Positions 24,792 to 33,127 of a DNA stretch of 52,051 nucleotides are shown here, piece by piece (the stretch's first letter is position 1; each line of letters opens with the position of its first letter). A program made the position numbers and the translations under genes. Source of the stretch: Neoroseomonas terrae (GTDB lineage Bacteria > Pseudomonadota > Alphaproteobacteria > Acetobacterales > Acetobacteraceae); contig NZ_JAAEDI010000037.1 in the NCBI RefSeq assembly GCF_018129025.1, forward strand, positions 1 to 52,051. The letters run 5' to 3'. Under the pieces are notes generated by a model. It was not told the origin of the DNA, ran no database searches, and saw nothing but the letters and a program-made list of their open reading frames with translations.

Positions 24792-26363
24792 ATGAAAAAG
24801 GCCCTGATGGCCGCCGCCGCCGGCATTGCGCTGGCGGCCGGCGCGGCGAATGCGCAGACGCTCCGCATGGGCGTCGGCGCGCAGATCACCTCGACCGATC
24901 CGCATTTCCATAACATCTCCCCGAACAACGCCTTTGCGTCGATGGTGTTCGACAACCTCATCGAGACCGACGACCGCGCGCGCACCATTCCGGGCCTTGC
25001 GGAATCCTGGCGGCCGACCGGGGAGGATGTATGGGAATTCCGCCTGCGGCGCGGCGTGCAGTTCCACAACGGACAGGACTTCACGGCCGAGGACGTGGCC
25101 TTCACGCTGGAACGCATTCCGCAGGTGGTGAACTCGCCCGGCTCCTTCCGAACCTATACGCAGTCGATCGTGGGGGTGGAGATCGTCGACCCCCACACCA
25201 TCCGGTTCCGCACCAACGGCCCCGCTCCCACTCTGCCGAACGACATCGCGATGGTGCCGATGCTCGACCGGCAGACGCATCAGGGCGCGACGACCGAGGA
25301 TTTCAACGCCGGCCGGGCTACTATCGGCACCGGGCCGTATCGCATGACCCAGCACCGCCCGGGCGAACGCATCGAATTGCAGCGCAACGAGAGCTACTGG
25401 CGCGGTCGGCCCGCCTGGCAGACCATCGACTACCGCATGATCACCAACGACGCGGCGCGCACGGCCGCGGTACTCGCCGGCGATGTCGATTTCATCGACC
25501 AGGTGCCGACCACCGATATCGAGCGCCTGCGCCACTCCCCGCGCGTGTCGCTCAGCGAGATCGACAGCCTGCGGTTCATCTATTTCGCGATGGACCATAT
25601 GCGCGACGGGCCGACGCCTTTCATCACCGACAATGACGGCCGACCGCTGCCGCGCAATCCGCTGAAGGATGAGCGGGTGCGGCGCGCCCTGTCGATCGCC
25701 ATCGACCGGGCCGCGATCGTCTCGCGCGTCATGGAGGGGGCGGCGGCGGCCTCGGTACAGGTGATGCCGGCCGGTGCCTTCGGCTACGCGCCGGATCTCG
25801 CGGTGCCGCCCGCGGATGTAGAGGCGGCGAAGCGGTTGCTGGCCGAGGCCGGGTACCCGAACGGCTTCCGCCTGACGGTGCACGGGCCGAACGACCGTTA
25901 CCCGAACGATGCCCGAATCTCCCAGGCGGTGGGGCAGATGTGGACGCGGATCGGCGTGCGGACGCAGGTTGAGGTCGCGCCGTATGCGAGCTTCATCGCG
26001 CGCGCCTCGCGGCAGGAGTTCTCGGTCTTCCTCGTCTCCTGGGGGTCCTCGACCGGCGAGCCGCTGGCCGGGCTGCGCTCCGTTGCCATGACCTACAACC
26101 GGGAACGCGGGACGGGGTCGGTCAACCGGGGCCGGTACTCGAACCCCGAGTTCGATCAGACGCTGCTCTCCGCCAGCCGCGAGCTGAACGATGCGCGGCG
26201 GGAGGCGCTGCTGCAGGATGCGACACGTATCCTGGTACGCGACCAGGGCATCATCACCACCCATCTGCAGAAGAACATCTGGGCGATGCGTCAAGGCTTC
26301 GCGCATACTCCGCGGGTGGATGAGCGGACCCGGGCGCAGGATGTGCGCACTACATCACAGTGA
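24792..26363 (+). CDS. ABC importer substrate-binding protein, family 5 (peptide/nickel type), without permease genes
   Basis: 523 residues, with AGGGAGGAAACGCACA before the ATG. A Sec signal (about 1-21, ending ANAQT) is followed by the family-5 layout: LAESWRPTGEDVWEFRLRRG, VQFHNGQDFTAEDVAFTLER, GTGPYRMTQHRPGERIEL and the DERVRRALSIAIDRAAIV segment. Such proteins carry peptides, nickel, opines or sugars to DppBCDF-like permeases. None of those genes follows; the next gene is unrelated and is separated by a strong hairpin. It is probably transcribed with the catabolic genes before it, so its ligand may be linked to that pathway. Confidence 0.92.
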   Translation: MKKALMAAAAGIALAAGAANAQTLRMGVGAQITSTDPHFHNISPNNAFASMVFDNLIETDDRARTIPGLAESWRPTGEDVWEFRLRRGVQFHNGQDFTAEDVAFTLERIPQVVNSPGSFRTYTQSIVGVEIVDPHTIRFRTNGPAPTLPNDIAMVPMLDRQTHQGATTEDFNAGRATIGTGPYRMTQHRPGERIELQRNESYWRGRPAWQTIDYRMITNDAARTAAVLAGDVDFIDQVPTTDIERLRHSPRVSLSEIDSLRFIYFAMDHMRDGPTPFITDNDGRPLPRNPLKDERVRRALSIAIDRAAIVSRVMEGAAAASVQVMPAGAFGYAPDLAVPPADVEAAKRLLAEAGYPNGFRLTVHGPNDRYPNDARISQAVGQMWTRIGVRTQVEVAPYASFIARASRQEFSVFLVSWGSSTGEPLAGLRSVAMTYNRERGTGSVNRGRYSNPEFDQTLLSASRELNDARREALLQDATRILVRDQGIITTHLQKNIWAMRQGFAHTPRVDERTRAQDVRTTSQ

Positions 26364-26397
26364 CAGAACCGCTTCCGGGATGAGTGGCTGACTTGGC

Positions 26398-26428
26398 GGT
26401 CGGGCCGGGCTATGAGTCCGGCCCGACC
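26398..26428. terminator. 11-bp perfect hairpin between the binding protein and the helical-protein module
   Basis: GGTCGGGCCGG pairs exactly with CCGGCCCGACC across the 9-base loop GCTATGAGT. It lies 34 bp after the stop of the family-5 binding protein and 26 bp before the next start. There is no T-run on either side, so it is either a GC-rich terminator separating two transcripts or a leader hairpin of the downstream operon. Confidence 0.55.
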
Positions 26429-26454
26429 AGCCCCAGCCCAGGAGACCGGACCGG

Positions 26455-27648
26455 ATGAGCGAGACCGCCGTCACCGTGCAGCCCATGCGCTACCTCGACA
26501 AGGCGATGGGTGCGCTCCGCGACCTCGGCCTGCCGATGCCCCAGGCGTCCGCCGAGGAATCCCCGATCACCGGCCTGCTGTCCAAGATCATGGAGGTCGA
26601 CAGCGACCGCGTGACCCTGATCGCCCGGGTTTTGAACCAGGCCACGACCTTCAACGAGGTGGTGCGCGAGCAGATCAAGGCGATGGAGGTCGGTGAGCGC
26701 TACCAGACCATCACCACCGCCTTCAATTCCATCCGCGACGATGCGAAGGGCATGGTCGCGCAGATGGAGGACGGCAAGATCTCCACCATGGAGCGGCTGT
26801 CGAACGTCTGGCAGAAGGCCACGCGCGGCGACATCGCATCGCGGTTCGACAAGATCCGCGACACCTATCTGGAAGTGTCCAAGGACACCAAGGAGAACAT
26901 CGACCGGGAGCATTCGATCCTGGAGGCGTATCGCGACTTCCGCGGTGCGCTGAAGCAGGCCGAGGTGCTGGCGCTCGAAGTGCTGAAGACCGGCGAGGGC
27001 CGGCTGAACGAGGCGAAGGCGAAGACCGACGCCGCGGTGAAGGCCGCCGAGGCCGCCGCGGCTGCCGAACCGGCCGAGCGCGCCAGGCTGGAACTCGCCC
27101 GCGACGAGGCGCTGCGCCACCTCCAGTCGGAGGACGGCAAGTACCAGATCGCCAAGGATCTCGCGGACAATCTGACGGTTTCCTACAACACCTCCGAGGT
27201 CATCATGGCCCGTCTGGTGCAGACGACGACGGCGAAGGAACGCGTCTACCAGCAGTCGGTCTCCTTCTTCTCGACCAATGAGGCGGTGCTGACTGCGCTG
27301 ACGGCCTCCTTCACCGGCATGCACGGGCTGCACGAATCCACCCGCGCCCTGGAAAGCATGAAGTCGGGCGTGAACCAGTCCCTCGAAGTGCTGGCCGAGA
27401 TCGGCGGAAAGGTGCAGGAGGCGGCGCTCAAGGCCGGCTACGGCCCGACCATCCAGGCGGATGCGGTGAAGAAGCTGGTCGATTCCGTGGTGAACTATCA
27501 GGAGCGCTCTCTCGAGATCATCGATGAGATGCGCACCGCCGCGACGCAGAACAGCGAGGAGATCCGCCGTTCGGTCGAGGATGCCAAGCAGCGCATGGCG
27601 AAGCTGACGCAGCGTGCGGCGGTGGTCGCGCAGCAACCGAATGCCTGA
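26455..27648 (+). CDS. Long helical protein of unknown function, weakly TelA-like; first gene of a three-gene module
   Basis: 397 residues, highly charged and almost wholly helical. There is no signal peptide and no membrane segment. It opens VTVQPMRYLDKAMGALRDL and contains a central helical region with an Ala/Glu-rich coiled-coil (about 180-230), the segment YQIAKDLADNLTVSYNTSE, and a well-ordered C-terminal half with FFSTNEAVLTALTASF and ALKAGYGPTI. I recall close relatives labelled only 'cell surface protein', which the sequence does not support. The helical plan is reminiscent of TelA-type (toxic anion resistance) proteins, but that is a guess. AGGAGACC precedes the ATG. Its last codons overlap the next gene by eight bases. 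Confidence 0.85.
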   Translation: MSETAVTVQPMRYLDKAMGALRDLGLPMPQASAEESPITGLLSKIMEVDSDRVTLIARVLNQATTFNEVVREQIKAMEVGERYQTITTAFNSIRDDAKGMVAQMEDGKISTMERLSNVWQKATRGDIASRFDKIRDTYLEVSKDTKENIDREHSILEAYRDFRGALKQAEVLALEVLKTGEGRLNEAKAKTDAAVKAAEAAAAAEPAERARLELARDEALRHLQSEDGKYQIAKDLADNLTVSYNTSEVIMARLVQTTTAKERVYQQSVSFFSTNEAVLTALTASFTGMHGLHESTRALESMKSGVNQSLEVLAEIGGKVQEAALKAGYGPTIQADAVKKLVDSVVNYQERSLEIIDEMRTAATQNSEEIRRSVEDAKQRMAKLTQRAAVVAQQPNA

Positions 27649-28582
27649 ACCCGCCACGGGCGCGCCTGCGCCCGCACTTGATGAGACGATGATGGCGATG
27701 GACGTGGTGGATACGATCCGCCACGCCGATCGCCTTGTCGAACGCGAACTCGGCGGGGAGGAGCGTCAGCAGCGGCTCCGGCAGCGGCTCCGCGAGATAT
27801 ATGCTTCGCAGGGGATCGAGGTTTCCGACCGCGTCATCGACCAGGGCATCGTCGCGCTGGAGCAGCAGCGCTTCGCCTATGTCCCGAAGGGCGAGGGCTG
27901 GCAGCGGAGCCTCGCCACCGCCTGGGCGACGCGCGGACGGTGGGGGAAGTTTGCCCTGGCCGGCGTCGCGGTGCTGGTGGTGGGCCTCGGCGCGTATCAC
28001 ATCACCGTCGTCGCCCCGCGCCAGCGTGCTACGGCGGCCATCACGCAGGAACTGCAGACCGACCTGCCGCGGGCCCTGCGCGCCGAGTACGATCGCGTCC
28101 TCGCCGGCACGCAGGAAGCCGGGCCGCGCGCCGAGGCGACGCGGCTGCTGGCCGAGGGGGAGGCCGCGGCCCGGGCAGGGAACCTGACCGAGGCCCGAGC
28201 GCGGCGCACGGCGCTGTTCGACCTCGCCGCGCGGCTGGCCGCCGCCTACAGCGTGCGCATCGTGAACCGGCCGGGCGAACCCTCCGCCATCTGGCGCGTG
28301 CCGGCCTCCAACCCCCGCGCGCGCAACTATTACCTGATCGTCGAGGCGCTGGACCGCGACGGCCGCCCGGTGGAGGTGCCTGTCACCAGCGAGGAGAATG
28401 GCGAGACGCGCCGCGTTTCCCGCTGGGGACTGCATGTCACGGAGGCGGAGTTCGAGCGCGTGCGGCGGGACAAGCTCGCCGACGGCATCCTCAGCCAGCC
28501 GGTGATCGGCCAGAAGGCGGCCGGAAGCCTTGATACGCGATGGACGGTGGAAACCACCGGGGGAACGATCCTGTCATGGTGA
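27641..28582 (+). CDS. DUF6384-type single-pass membrane protein; second gene of the module
   Basis: 313 residues. The N-terminal cytoplasmic part (about 1-100) has LDETMMAMDVVDTIRHADRL and an acidic/basic helical stretch with REIYASQGIEVSDRVIDQGI. A single hydrophobic segment follows (about 104-125, FALAGVAVLVVGLGAYHITVV) and then a helical and beta-rich part of about 190 residues. I match it from memory to DUF6384, a family without known function. The ATG at 27641 overlaps the previous stop by eight bases with no clear ribosome site, so synthesis is probably coupled. It may anchor the helical partner to the membrane (inference). Confidence 0.8.
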   Translation: MPEPATGAPAPALDETMMAMDVVDTIRHADRLVERELGGEERQQRLRQRLREIYASQGIEVSDRVIDQGIVALEQQRFAYVPKGEGWQRSLATAWATRGRWGKFALAGVAVLVVGLGAYHITVVAPRQRATAAITQELQTDLPRALRAEYDRVLAGTQEAGPRAEATRLLAEGEAAARAGNLTEARARRTALFDLAARLAAAYSVRIVNRPGEPSAIWRVPASNPRARNYYLIVEALDRDGRPVEVPVTSEENGETRRVSRWGLHVTEAEFERVRRDKLADGILSQPVIGQKAAGSLDTRWTVETTGGTILSW

Positions 28583-30102
28583 ATGGCGGTTCCGTCCTGC
28601 ATGAGGTGGATGTGCGGCTCGCGGAGTTGCAGCGCGAGGCCTCGGCAGCGCAGACCGAGGCGGACCGCCTCGCCGCGCAGCGCGAAGGGCTCCGCAGTGA
28701 TGAGGCGGAGGCGCTGCGCGAATTGGCACGGCTGCGGCTGAAGGAACTGGCCGATGGCCGGGCCGCCGTCGATGCGCTCGACGCCGCCGGCGACCAGCTA
28801 CGCGAGACGCTGGCGCGGCGCGCGCGGGAACTGGATGCCGCGCAGCGTGCGGTGCTCGATGCGCGCGATGCGCTGGCTGCGGCGGAGGCACGGCGCGACG
28901 CCGAAGTGGAAACCAACCGTGCCGCGCAGGAGGCCGAGGCATCCGCCCTGAAGGAGGCTGAAGCCAAGGCCGCACAGGACGCCGATTTCCAGCGCCTGTC
29001 CACGGCCGCGGAGGAGGCGGAACGCATCGCCCAGCATGCCGAGCAGAAGGCCGGCTTCGCGGCGCGCGACTTCGAGGAGAAAGGCAAGCCGTACCGCGCG
29101 GATCCTCTCTTCGCGTATCTGTGGGATCGCGGCTGGGGCACCGGCCGGTATCGCGCCTTTCCGCTGGTCCGCATGATCGATGGCTGGGTCGCGAGGCTGA
29201 TCGAGTTCGAACCGGCGAGGCGGTCCTACGCGCTGCTGGCGGAATTGCCCGGCAGCATGACGGGCCATGCGGCCCGCATGCGGGCGGATGCCGATGCCGC
29301 GGTGCGCGTCCTGGTGGAACGCCGCCGCGCGCTGGCCGGCCTTCCCGTCGGTGGCTCGCGCATCGATCCCGCCGCGCTGGATGCGGCGGAGGACACTGTC
29401 GAGGCGGCGCGCGCCGCGCTGACGGCGGCCGAGGCGAAGCGCAGCGCGCTCGCCTCGGGGGAGGATCCCGCGTCGCAGGAGGCGATCCGCGCGCTGGAGG
29501 CGGCCATCGGCCAACGGTCGCTGCGCACCCTGCGGGAGGAAGCCGCCCGCACGCCCACGCGCGACGACGACGCGATCGTCGCCCGGCTTGAGATCACCGG
29601 CGCCGAGCGCGTCCGGCTCGAGAACACGCTGGCGGATGCCCAGGCACACTCGCAGGCCGCACGGCACCGCCTGGTGGAATTGCAGTCGCTGCGTCAGGAG
29701 ATGCGCAGCCGGGGCGTCGAGCGCAGCGATTGGGGTTTCGCCAGCGGCGCCTTGGTCGGCGCCCTGGTCACCGAGCTGTTGCGCGGCGCGCTGTCGCGCG
29801 ATGGTTTCTGGGACCGCTTGGAGCGCCAGCGCCTGCCGGACCAGATGGGCGGCACCAGCCAGCCCGGGCCCTGGGGCAACCCATTGCCAGGGCCTTGGGG
29901 TCGACCCGCGCCCGGGCCCTGGGCGACAAAGCAGTCGCCTTCGGGCGGTGGCTGGTGGGATGAGGGGAATCCGCAGATCGGTTCCGGCGGCATCAAGGGG
30001 GGCGGCTGGGATACGGGGGGAAGTAGCTCCTCCTCCGGCGGCTTCACGACGGGCGGCACCAGCGATTCCGGCGGTGGGTTCCGGACCGGTGGGTCGGTCT
30101 AG
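28576..30102 (+). CDS. Coiled-coil protein with Gly/Ser/Trp-rich C-terminal tail; third gene of the module
   Basis: 508 residues from ATG 28576, overlapping the previous stop by seven bases. Residues about 8-170 are an uninterrupted Ala/Glu/Arg heptad-like coiled coil. Next comes a compact segment with DPLFAYLWDRGWGTGRY (about 177-192), a second helical region (about 235-380), a mildly hydrophobic stretch GALVGALVTELLRGAL, and from about 421 a low-complexity tail with three GPWG/GPWA units followed by repeated Gly-Gly-x-x-Thr-Gly-Gly. The tail resembles those of some membrane-associated bacterial proteins. There is no signal peptide. I do not recognise the family. It probably assembles with the two upstream products. 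Confidence 0.8.
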   Translation: MVNGGSVLHEVDVRLAELQREASAAQTEADRLAAQREGLRSDEAEALRELARLRLKELADGRAAVDALDAAGDQLRETLARRARELDAAQRAVLDARDALAAAEARRDAEVETNRAAQEAEASALKEAEAKAAQDADFQRLSTAAEEAERIAQHAEQKAGFAARDFEEKGKPYRADPLFAYLWDRGWGTGRYRAFPLVRMIDGWVARLIEFEPARRSYALLAELPGSMTGHAARMRADADAAVRVLVERRRALAGLPVGGSRIDPAALDAAEDTVEAARAALTAAEAKRSALASGEDPASQEAIRALEAAIGQRSLRTLREEAARTPTRDDDAIVARLEITGAERVRLENTLADAQAHSQAARHRLVELQSLRQEMRSRGVERSDWGFASGALVGALVTELLRGALSRDGFWDRLERQRLPDQMGGTSQPGPWGNPLPGPWGRPAPGPWATKQSPSGGGWWDEGNPQIGSGGIKGGGWDTGGSSSSSGGFTTGGTSDSGGGFRTGGSV

Positions 30103-30119
30103 GGCGCATCTTGCAAACG

Positions 30120-30138
30120 GAGGGGGGCCCGGCCCCTC
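30120..30138. terminator. Short GC hairpin after the module
   Basis: GAGGGG and CCCCTC pair across a 7-base loop, 17 bp after the stop of the coiled-coil gene. No T-run follows. The rest of the 189-bp gap to the next gene shows no further clear element, so it probably marks the end of the module's transcript. Confidence 0.35.
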
Positions 30139-30291
30139 GCCAATCCCGACTACAGCGACGTTCTGCGTCCCAAGCGTTCATCCCCCTTCGACGAACCACT
30201 TCGGCGCCTTGTCCTCCTCCGGCCATCGGGTGACGATGCCGGGGGCGGGCCGACTGCCCGCCAGGCTTCGACTGATGGGACGACAAAAAGC

Positions 30292-31332
30292 ATGACATTC
30301 TTCCGCAAGACCGGCTTTGCCGCGGTTCTTGGCATCTGCGGCGCGCTGACCGCCGGAACCGCCATGGCCCAGGGCGTGCAGCCGGGTCCGACGCTGGCCT
30401 CCGTACGCAACAAGGGCGCGCTCGACTGCAGCGCCAACCAGGGTTCCCCGGGTTTCGGCGTGCCCGACAGCCGCGGGGAGCAGCGGGGCCTTGATCCCGA
30501 CATCTGCCGTGCCGTCGCGGCTGCCGTGCTCGGTGATGCTTCGCGCGTGCGCTGGCACGTGCTGACCAGCCAGGCGCGCATTCCGGCGCTGCAATCGGGG
30601 CAGGTCGACATGGTCGCCCGCACCTTCACCTGGACCCATTCGCGCGAGGTGAATGCCGGCCTGCAGTTCGGCCCGACGGTGTTCTACGACGGCCAGGGCT
30701 TCATCGTGCGTCGCGTGACGGGCGTGACGCGCGCCGCACAGCTCGACGGCGCGACGGTCTGCGCCACGGCGGGCTCGACCAATGAGCTGAACCTCGCCGA
30801 CTGGGCACGCACCAACAACATTCGCGTCCAGCCGCTGGTCTTCGAGAGCAACGAGGACACGCGCAAGGCCTATACCGCCGGGCGCTGCGACGCCTACACG
30901 CTGGATGCCAGCCAGCTCGCAGCCTTCCGCACCTCCCTGCCGGCCGGCGAGCACATCATCCTGCCCGACATCATCAGCAAGGAGCCGCTGACGCCGGCGG
31001 TCCGCAAGGGCGACCCGCAGTGGTTCGACATCATGCGCTGGACGATCTACGCGCTGATCCTCGCCGAGGAGCTCGGCGTCACCCAGGCCAATGTGGATGA
31101 GATGCTGCAAAGCCCGAACCCCGAGGTGCGCCGCCTGCTGGGCGAGGCAGGGGATACCGGGCCGGCGATGGGTCTCGACCGCCGCTGGGCCTACAACGCC
31201 ATCAAGGCGGTGGGGAACTACGGCGAGATCTTCGAGCGGCACCTCGGCCCGAACTCCCCGATCGGGCTGGAGCGCGGCCTGAACCGCCTCTGGAACCAGG
31301 GCGGCCTGATGTACGCGCCGCCGATGCGCTGA
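30292..31332 (+). CDS. Amino-acid ABC importer substrate-binding protein (AapJ-like), without permease genes
   Basis: 346 residues with a signal peptide ending TAMAQG. The order of landmarks is that of general L-amino-acid binding proteins of the AapJ/BztA type: TLASVRNKGALDCSANQG, GLDPDICRAVAAAVLGD, ALQSGQVDMVARTFTWTHSRE, CATAGSTNELNLADW, ESNEDTRKAYTAGRCDAYT and the C-terminal NYGEIFERHLG. The usual aapQMP genes do not follow: the next gene is on the other strand. It may feed a permease encoded elsewhere, or have been co-opted by the upstream membrane module (inference from position only). The ATG is preceded by a weak GGGACG. Confidence 0.92.
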   Translation: MTFFRKTGFAAVLGICGALTAGTAMAQGVQPGPTLASVRNKGALDCSANQGSPGFGVPDSRGEQRGLDPDICRAVAAAVLGDASRVRWHVLTSQARIPALQSGQVDMVARTFTWTHSREVNAGLQFGPTVFYDGQGFIVRRVTGVTRAAQLDGATVCATAGSTNELNLADWARTNNIRVQPLVFESNEDTRKAYTAGRCDAYTLDASQLAAFRTSLPAGEHIILPDIISKEPLTPAVRKGDPQWFDIMRWTIYALILAEELGVTQANVDEMLQSPNPEVRRLLGEAGDTGPAMGLDRRWAYNAIKAVGNYGEIFERHLGPNSPIGLERGLNRLWNQGGLMYAPPMR

Positions 31333-31342
31333 CGCGGCCCGG

Positions 31343-32113
31343 TCAGAACAGCGAGTAGCCGCCGTCGATCACCAGGCAGTCGCCGCTGTGATAGGCGGCG
31401 GCTTCGCTCGCCAGATACACCGCGATGCCGCCGAAATCCGCGCCCGTGCCCCAGCGTCGTGCCGGGATCCGGGGCAGCACGGCGGCGGCGAAGCGGTCGT
31501 CGGCGACGCTCGGCGCCGTCATCGGCGTCTCGATCCAGCCGGGCAGCACGGCGTTCGCCCGGATGCCGTGGCGGGCGAGTTCCACCGCCAGCGCGCGGAT
31601 CACCGCGACCATCGCGCCCTTGGTCTCCGCGTAATGCGCGTTTTGCGCCGCGCCCTCGATCGCAGCGAGCGACGCGGTCCCGACCAGCGCGCCGCCGCCG
31701 CCGCGCTCGACCATATGCCGCGCCGCGGCGCGCAGCGTGTGGAACGCGCCATCCAGGTTCACCCGCGTGACACGGTGCCATTCCTCGGTGTCGAGTTCGG
31801 TGAACTTCGTCTTTCGGCCATAGGTGCCGGCATTGGCGAAACAGGCATCGACGCGGCCGAGCGCGGCGAGGGTGGACGCGAAGGCGGCCTCGACCGCCGC
31901 CTCGCTGCCCACGTCGCAGGTCTCGGCATGGGTGCGTGCGCCGGTCGCGGCCAGCGCCGCGATGGCCTCGGCATTCTTCGCCGCGTTGGTGCCCCAGATC
32001 GCGACATCGGCGCCGGCCTCGGCGAGCGCCCGCGCCATGCCGAGCCCGATGCCGGAATTGCCGCCGGTGATGAGGGCGACCTTCCCGGTCAGGTCGAAGG
32101 GGCCAAACGGCAT
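31343..32113 (-). CDS. Short-chain dehydrogenase/reductase
   Basis: 256 residues. NAD(P)-binding motif TGGNSGIGLGMA, ANAG in place of the common NNAG, active-site Ser in GTASLAAIEG, catalytic Tyr-x-x-x-Lys in HYAETKGA and a C-terminal DGGYS typical of classical SDRs. It is unlikely to be FabG, because no fatty-acid synthesis genes are near. Its ATG shares one base with the stop of the 2-hydroxyacid dehydrogenase gene, so the two enzymes are produced together and may act in sequence on a hydroxy or oxo acid. The stop is ten bases from the end of the convergent binding-protein gene. Confidence 0.9.
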   Translation of the reverse strand: MPFGPFDLTGKVALITGGNSGIGLGMARALAEAGADVAIWGTNAAKNAEAIAALAATGARTHAETCDVGSEAAVEAAFASTLAALGRVDACFANAGTYGRKTKFTELDTEEWHRVTRVNLDGAFHTLRAAARHMVERGGGGALVGTASLAAIEGAAQNAHYAETKGAMVAVIRALAVELARHGIRANAVLPGWIETPMTAPSVADDRFAAAVLPRIPARRWGTGADFGGIAVYLASEAAAYHSGDCLVIDGGYSLF

Positions 32114-33069
32114 CAGTACCCGGCCTGCCGGTCCACCAGCTGCGTCAGCGGCGCGCCTTCCACGAAGCGGTGGAGATTCTCCACCAGCAGCGCCGCGACC
32201 ATCTTGTCTCGCTCGGGGTGCAGGCCGCCGATATGCGGCAGCACCATGATGTTCTCCTCCGCCCAGAACGGGTGGTCCGCCGGCAGGGGCTCGGTGCGGA
32301 ACACGTCGAGCACCGCGCCGGCGATCGTGCCGGCGCGCACCGCAGCGACCAGGTCATCATCCTTGATAAGCGCGCCCCGGCCGAAGTTGAGCAGCCAGGC
32401 GGTCTTCTTCATCGCCGCCAGCCGGCCGGCGTCGATGAAGTTCTCCGTCGCCGGCGTGGCGGGCAGCAGCAGCACGACGAAGTCGCTCGCCGCAAGGACG
32501 TCGTCCGTCTCCTCCGGGCGATAGACGCGATCGACATGGGGCATGTCCCCCGTGCCGCGGCGGGTACCAATGACGTGCATCTCCAGCGCCGCTGCCTTGC
32601 GGGCCAGTTCGGCCCCGATGGCGCCGAGCCCCAGGATGCCGAGCGTCTTGCCCGCCAGCGTCGTGGAAACGCGGCGCGTCCACTGATGCGCTGCGTTGTC
32701 GCCGACGATGGCGGCGTAGGGCTTGGTGATGTGAAACAGCGCGCCGAGGATGTTCTCCGGCATCTGCACCCGATGCGTGCCGCGCGCGGAGGACAGGGCC
32801 AGGTCGGGCTTCAGGTCCGGCCGCGCCAGCCAGTGCTCAACGCCCGCGGTCAGCGCCTGGACGAAGCGCAGCTTCGGCATGCGGTCCAGGATGCCGGCCG
32901 GAGGGGCCATGGCCAGCATCGCCTCGGCCTCGGCCAGCAGCGTGTCGTCCGGCGTGGCGGTGCGCCCCACGGCTTCCACGCGCAGCCGATCGGCCAGCCC
33001 CGCCGCCTCGATCGCGGCAGCATAGGGTCCCGCACCGTCCGTCCACAGCAGCAGCAGCGGCTTCGTCAT
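32113..33069 (-). CDS. D-2-hydroxyacid dehydrogenase family protein
   Basis: 318 residues. The nucleotide-binding motif is LGILGLGAIGAELA. The three catalytic positions of the family are present: Arg in NFGRGALI, Glu in DVFRTEPLP and His in LPHIGGLHPE. The fold interconverts 2-oxo and D-2-hydroxy acids with NAD(P)H; glyoxylate, hydroxypyruvate and phosphoglycerate enzymes all belong here, so the substrate is open. It lies 58 bp downstream of the CRP-like regulator gene on the same strand and overlaps the SDR gene by one base, forming a possible regulator-enzyme-enzyme transcript. Confidence 0.9.
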   Translation of the reverse strand: MTKPLLLLWTDGAGPYAAAIEAAGLADRLRVEAVGRTATPDDTLLAEAEAMLAMAPPAGILDRMPKLRFVQALTAGVEHWLARPDLKPDLALSSARGTHRVQMPENILGALFHITKPYAAIVGDNAAHQWTRRVSTTLAGKTLGILGLGAIGAELARKAAALEMHVIGTRRGTGDMPHVDRVYRPEETDDVLAASDFVVLLLPATPATENFIDAGRLAAMKKTAWLLNFGRGALIKDDDLVAAVRAGTIAGAVLDVFRTEPLPADHPFWAEENIMVLPHIGGLHPERDKMVAALLVENLHRFVEGAPLTQLVDRQAGY

Positions 33070-33127
33070 TTGGCGCCCCTCTCCGGTTCCGGGGGAAGGG
33101 TGCGGCAGTGCCGGCGCCGCGTCCAGA

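Noticed and set aside
22799..25117. Open frame of 772 codons on the - strand
   Set aside because: Antisense to the dioxygenase, FAH and Ldh genes; it crosses three clear gene boundaries and has no ribosome site.
26455..27648. Naming the first module gene a tellurite-resistance protein
   Set aside because: The likeness to TelA is in overall helical layout only; no diagnostic motif was found, so function is left open.
24792..31332. Complete peptide and amino-acid importers around the two lone binding proteins
   Set aside because: No permease or ATPase gene lies next to either. The genes between them are the helical and coiled-coil module.
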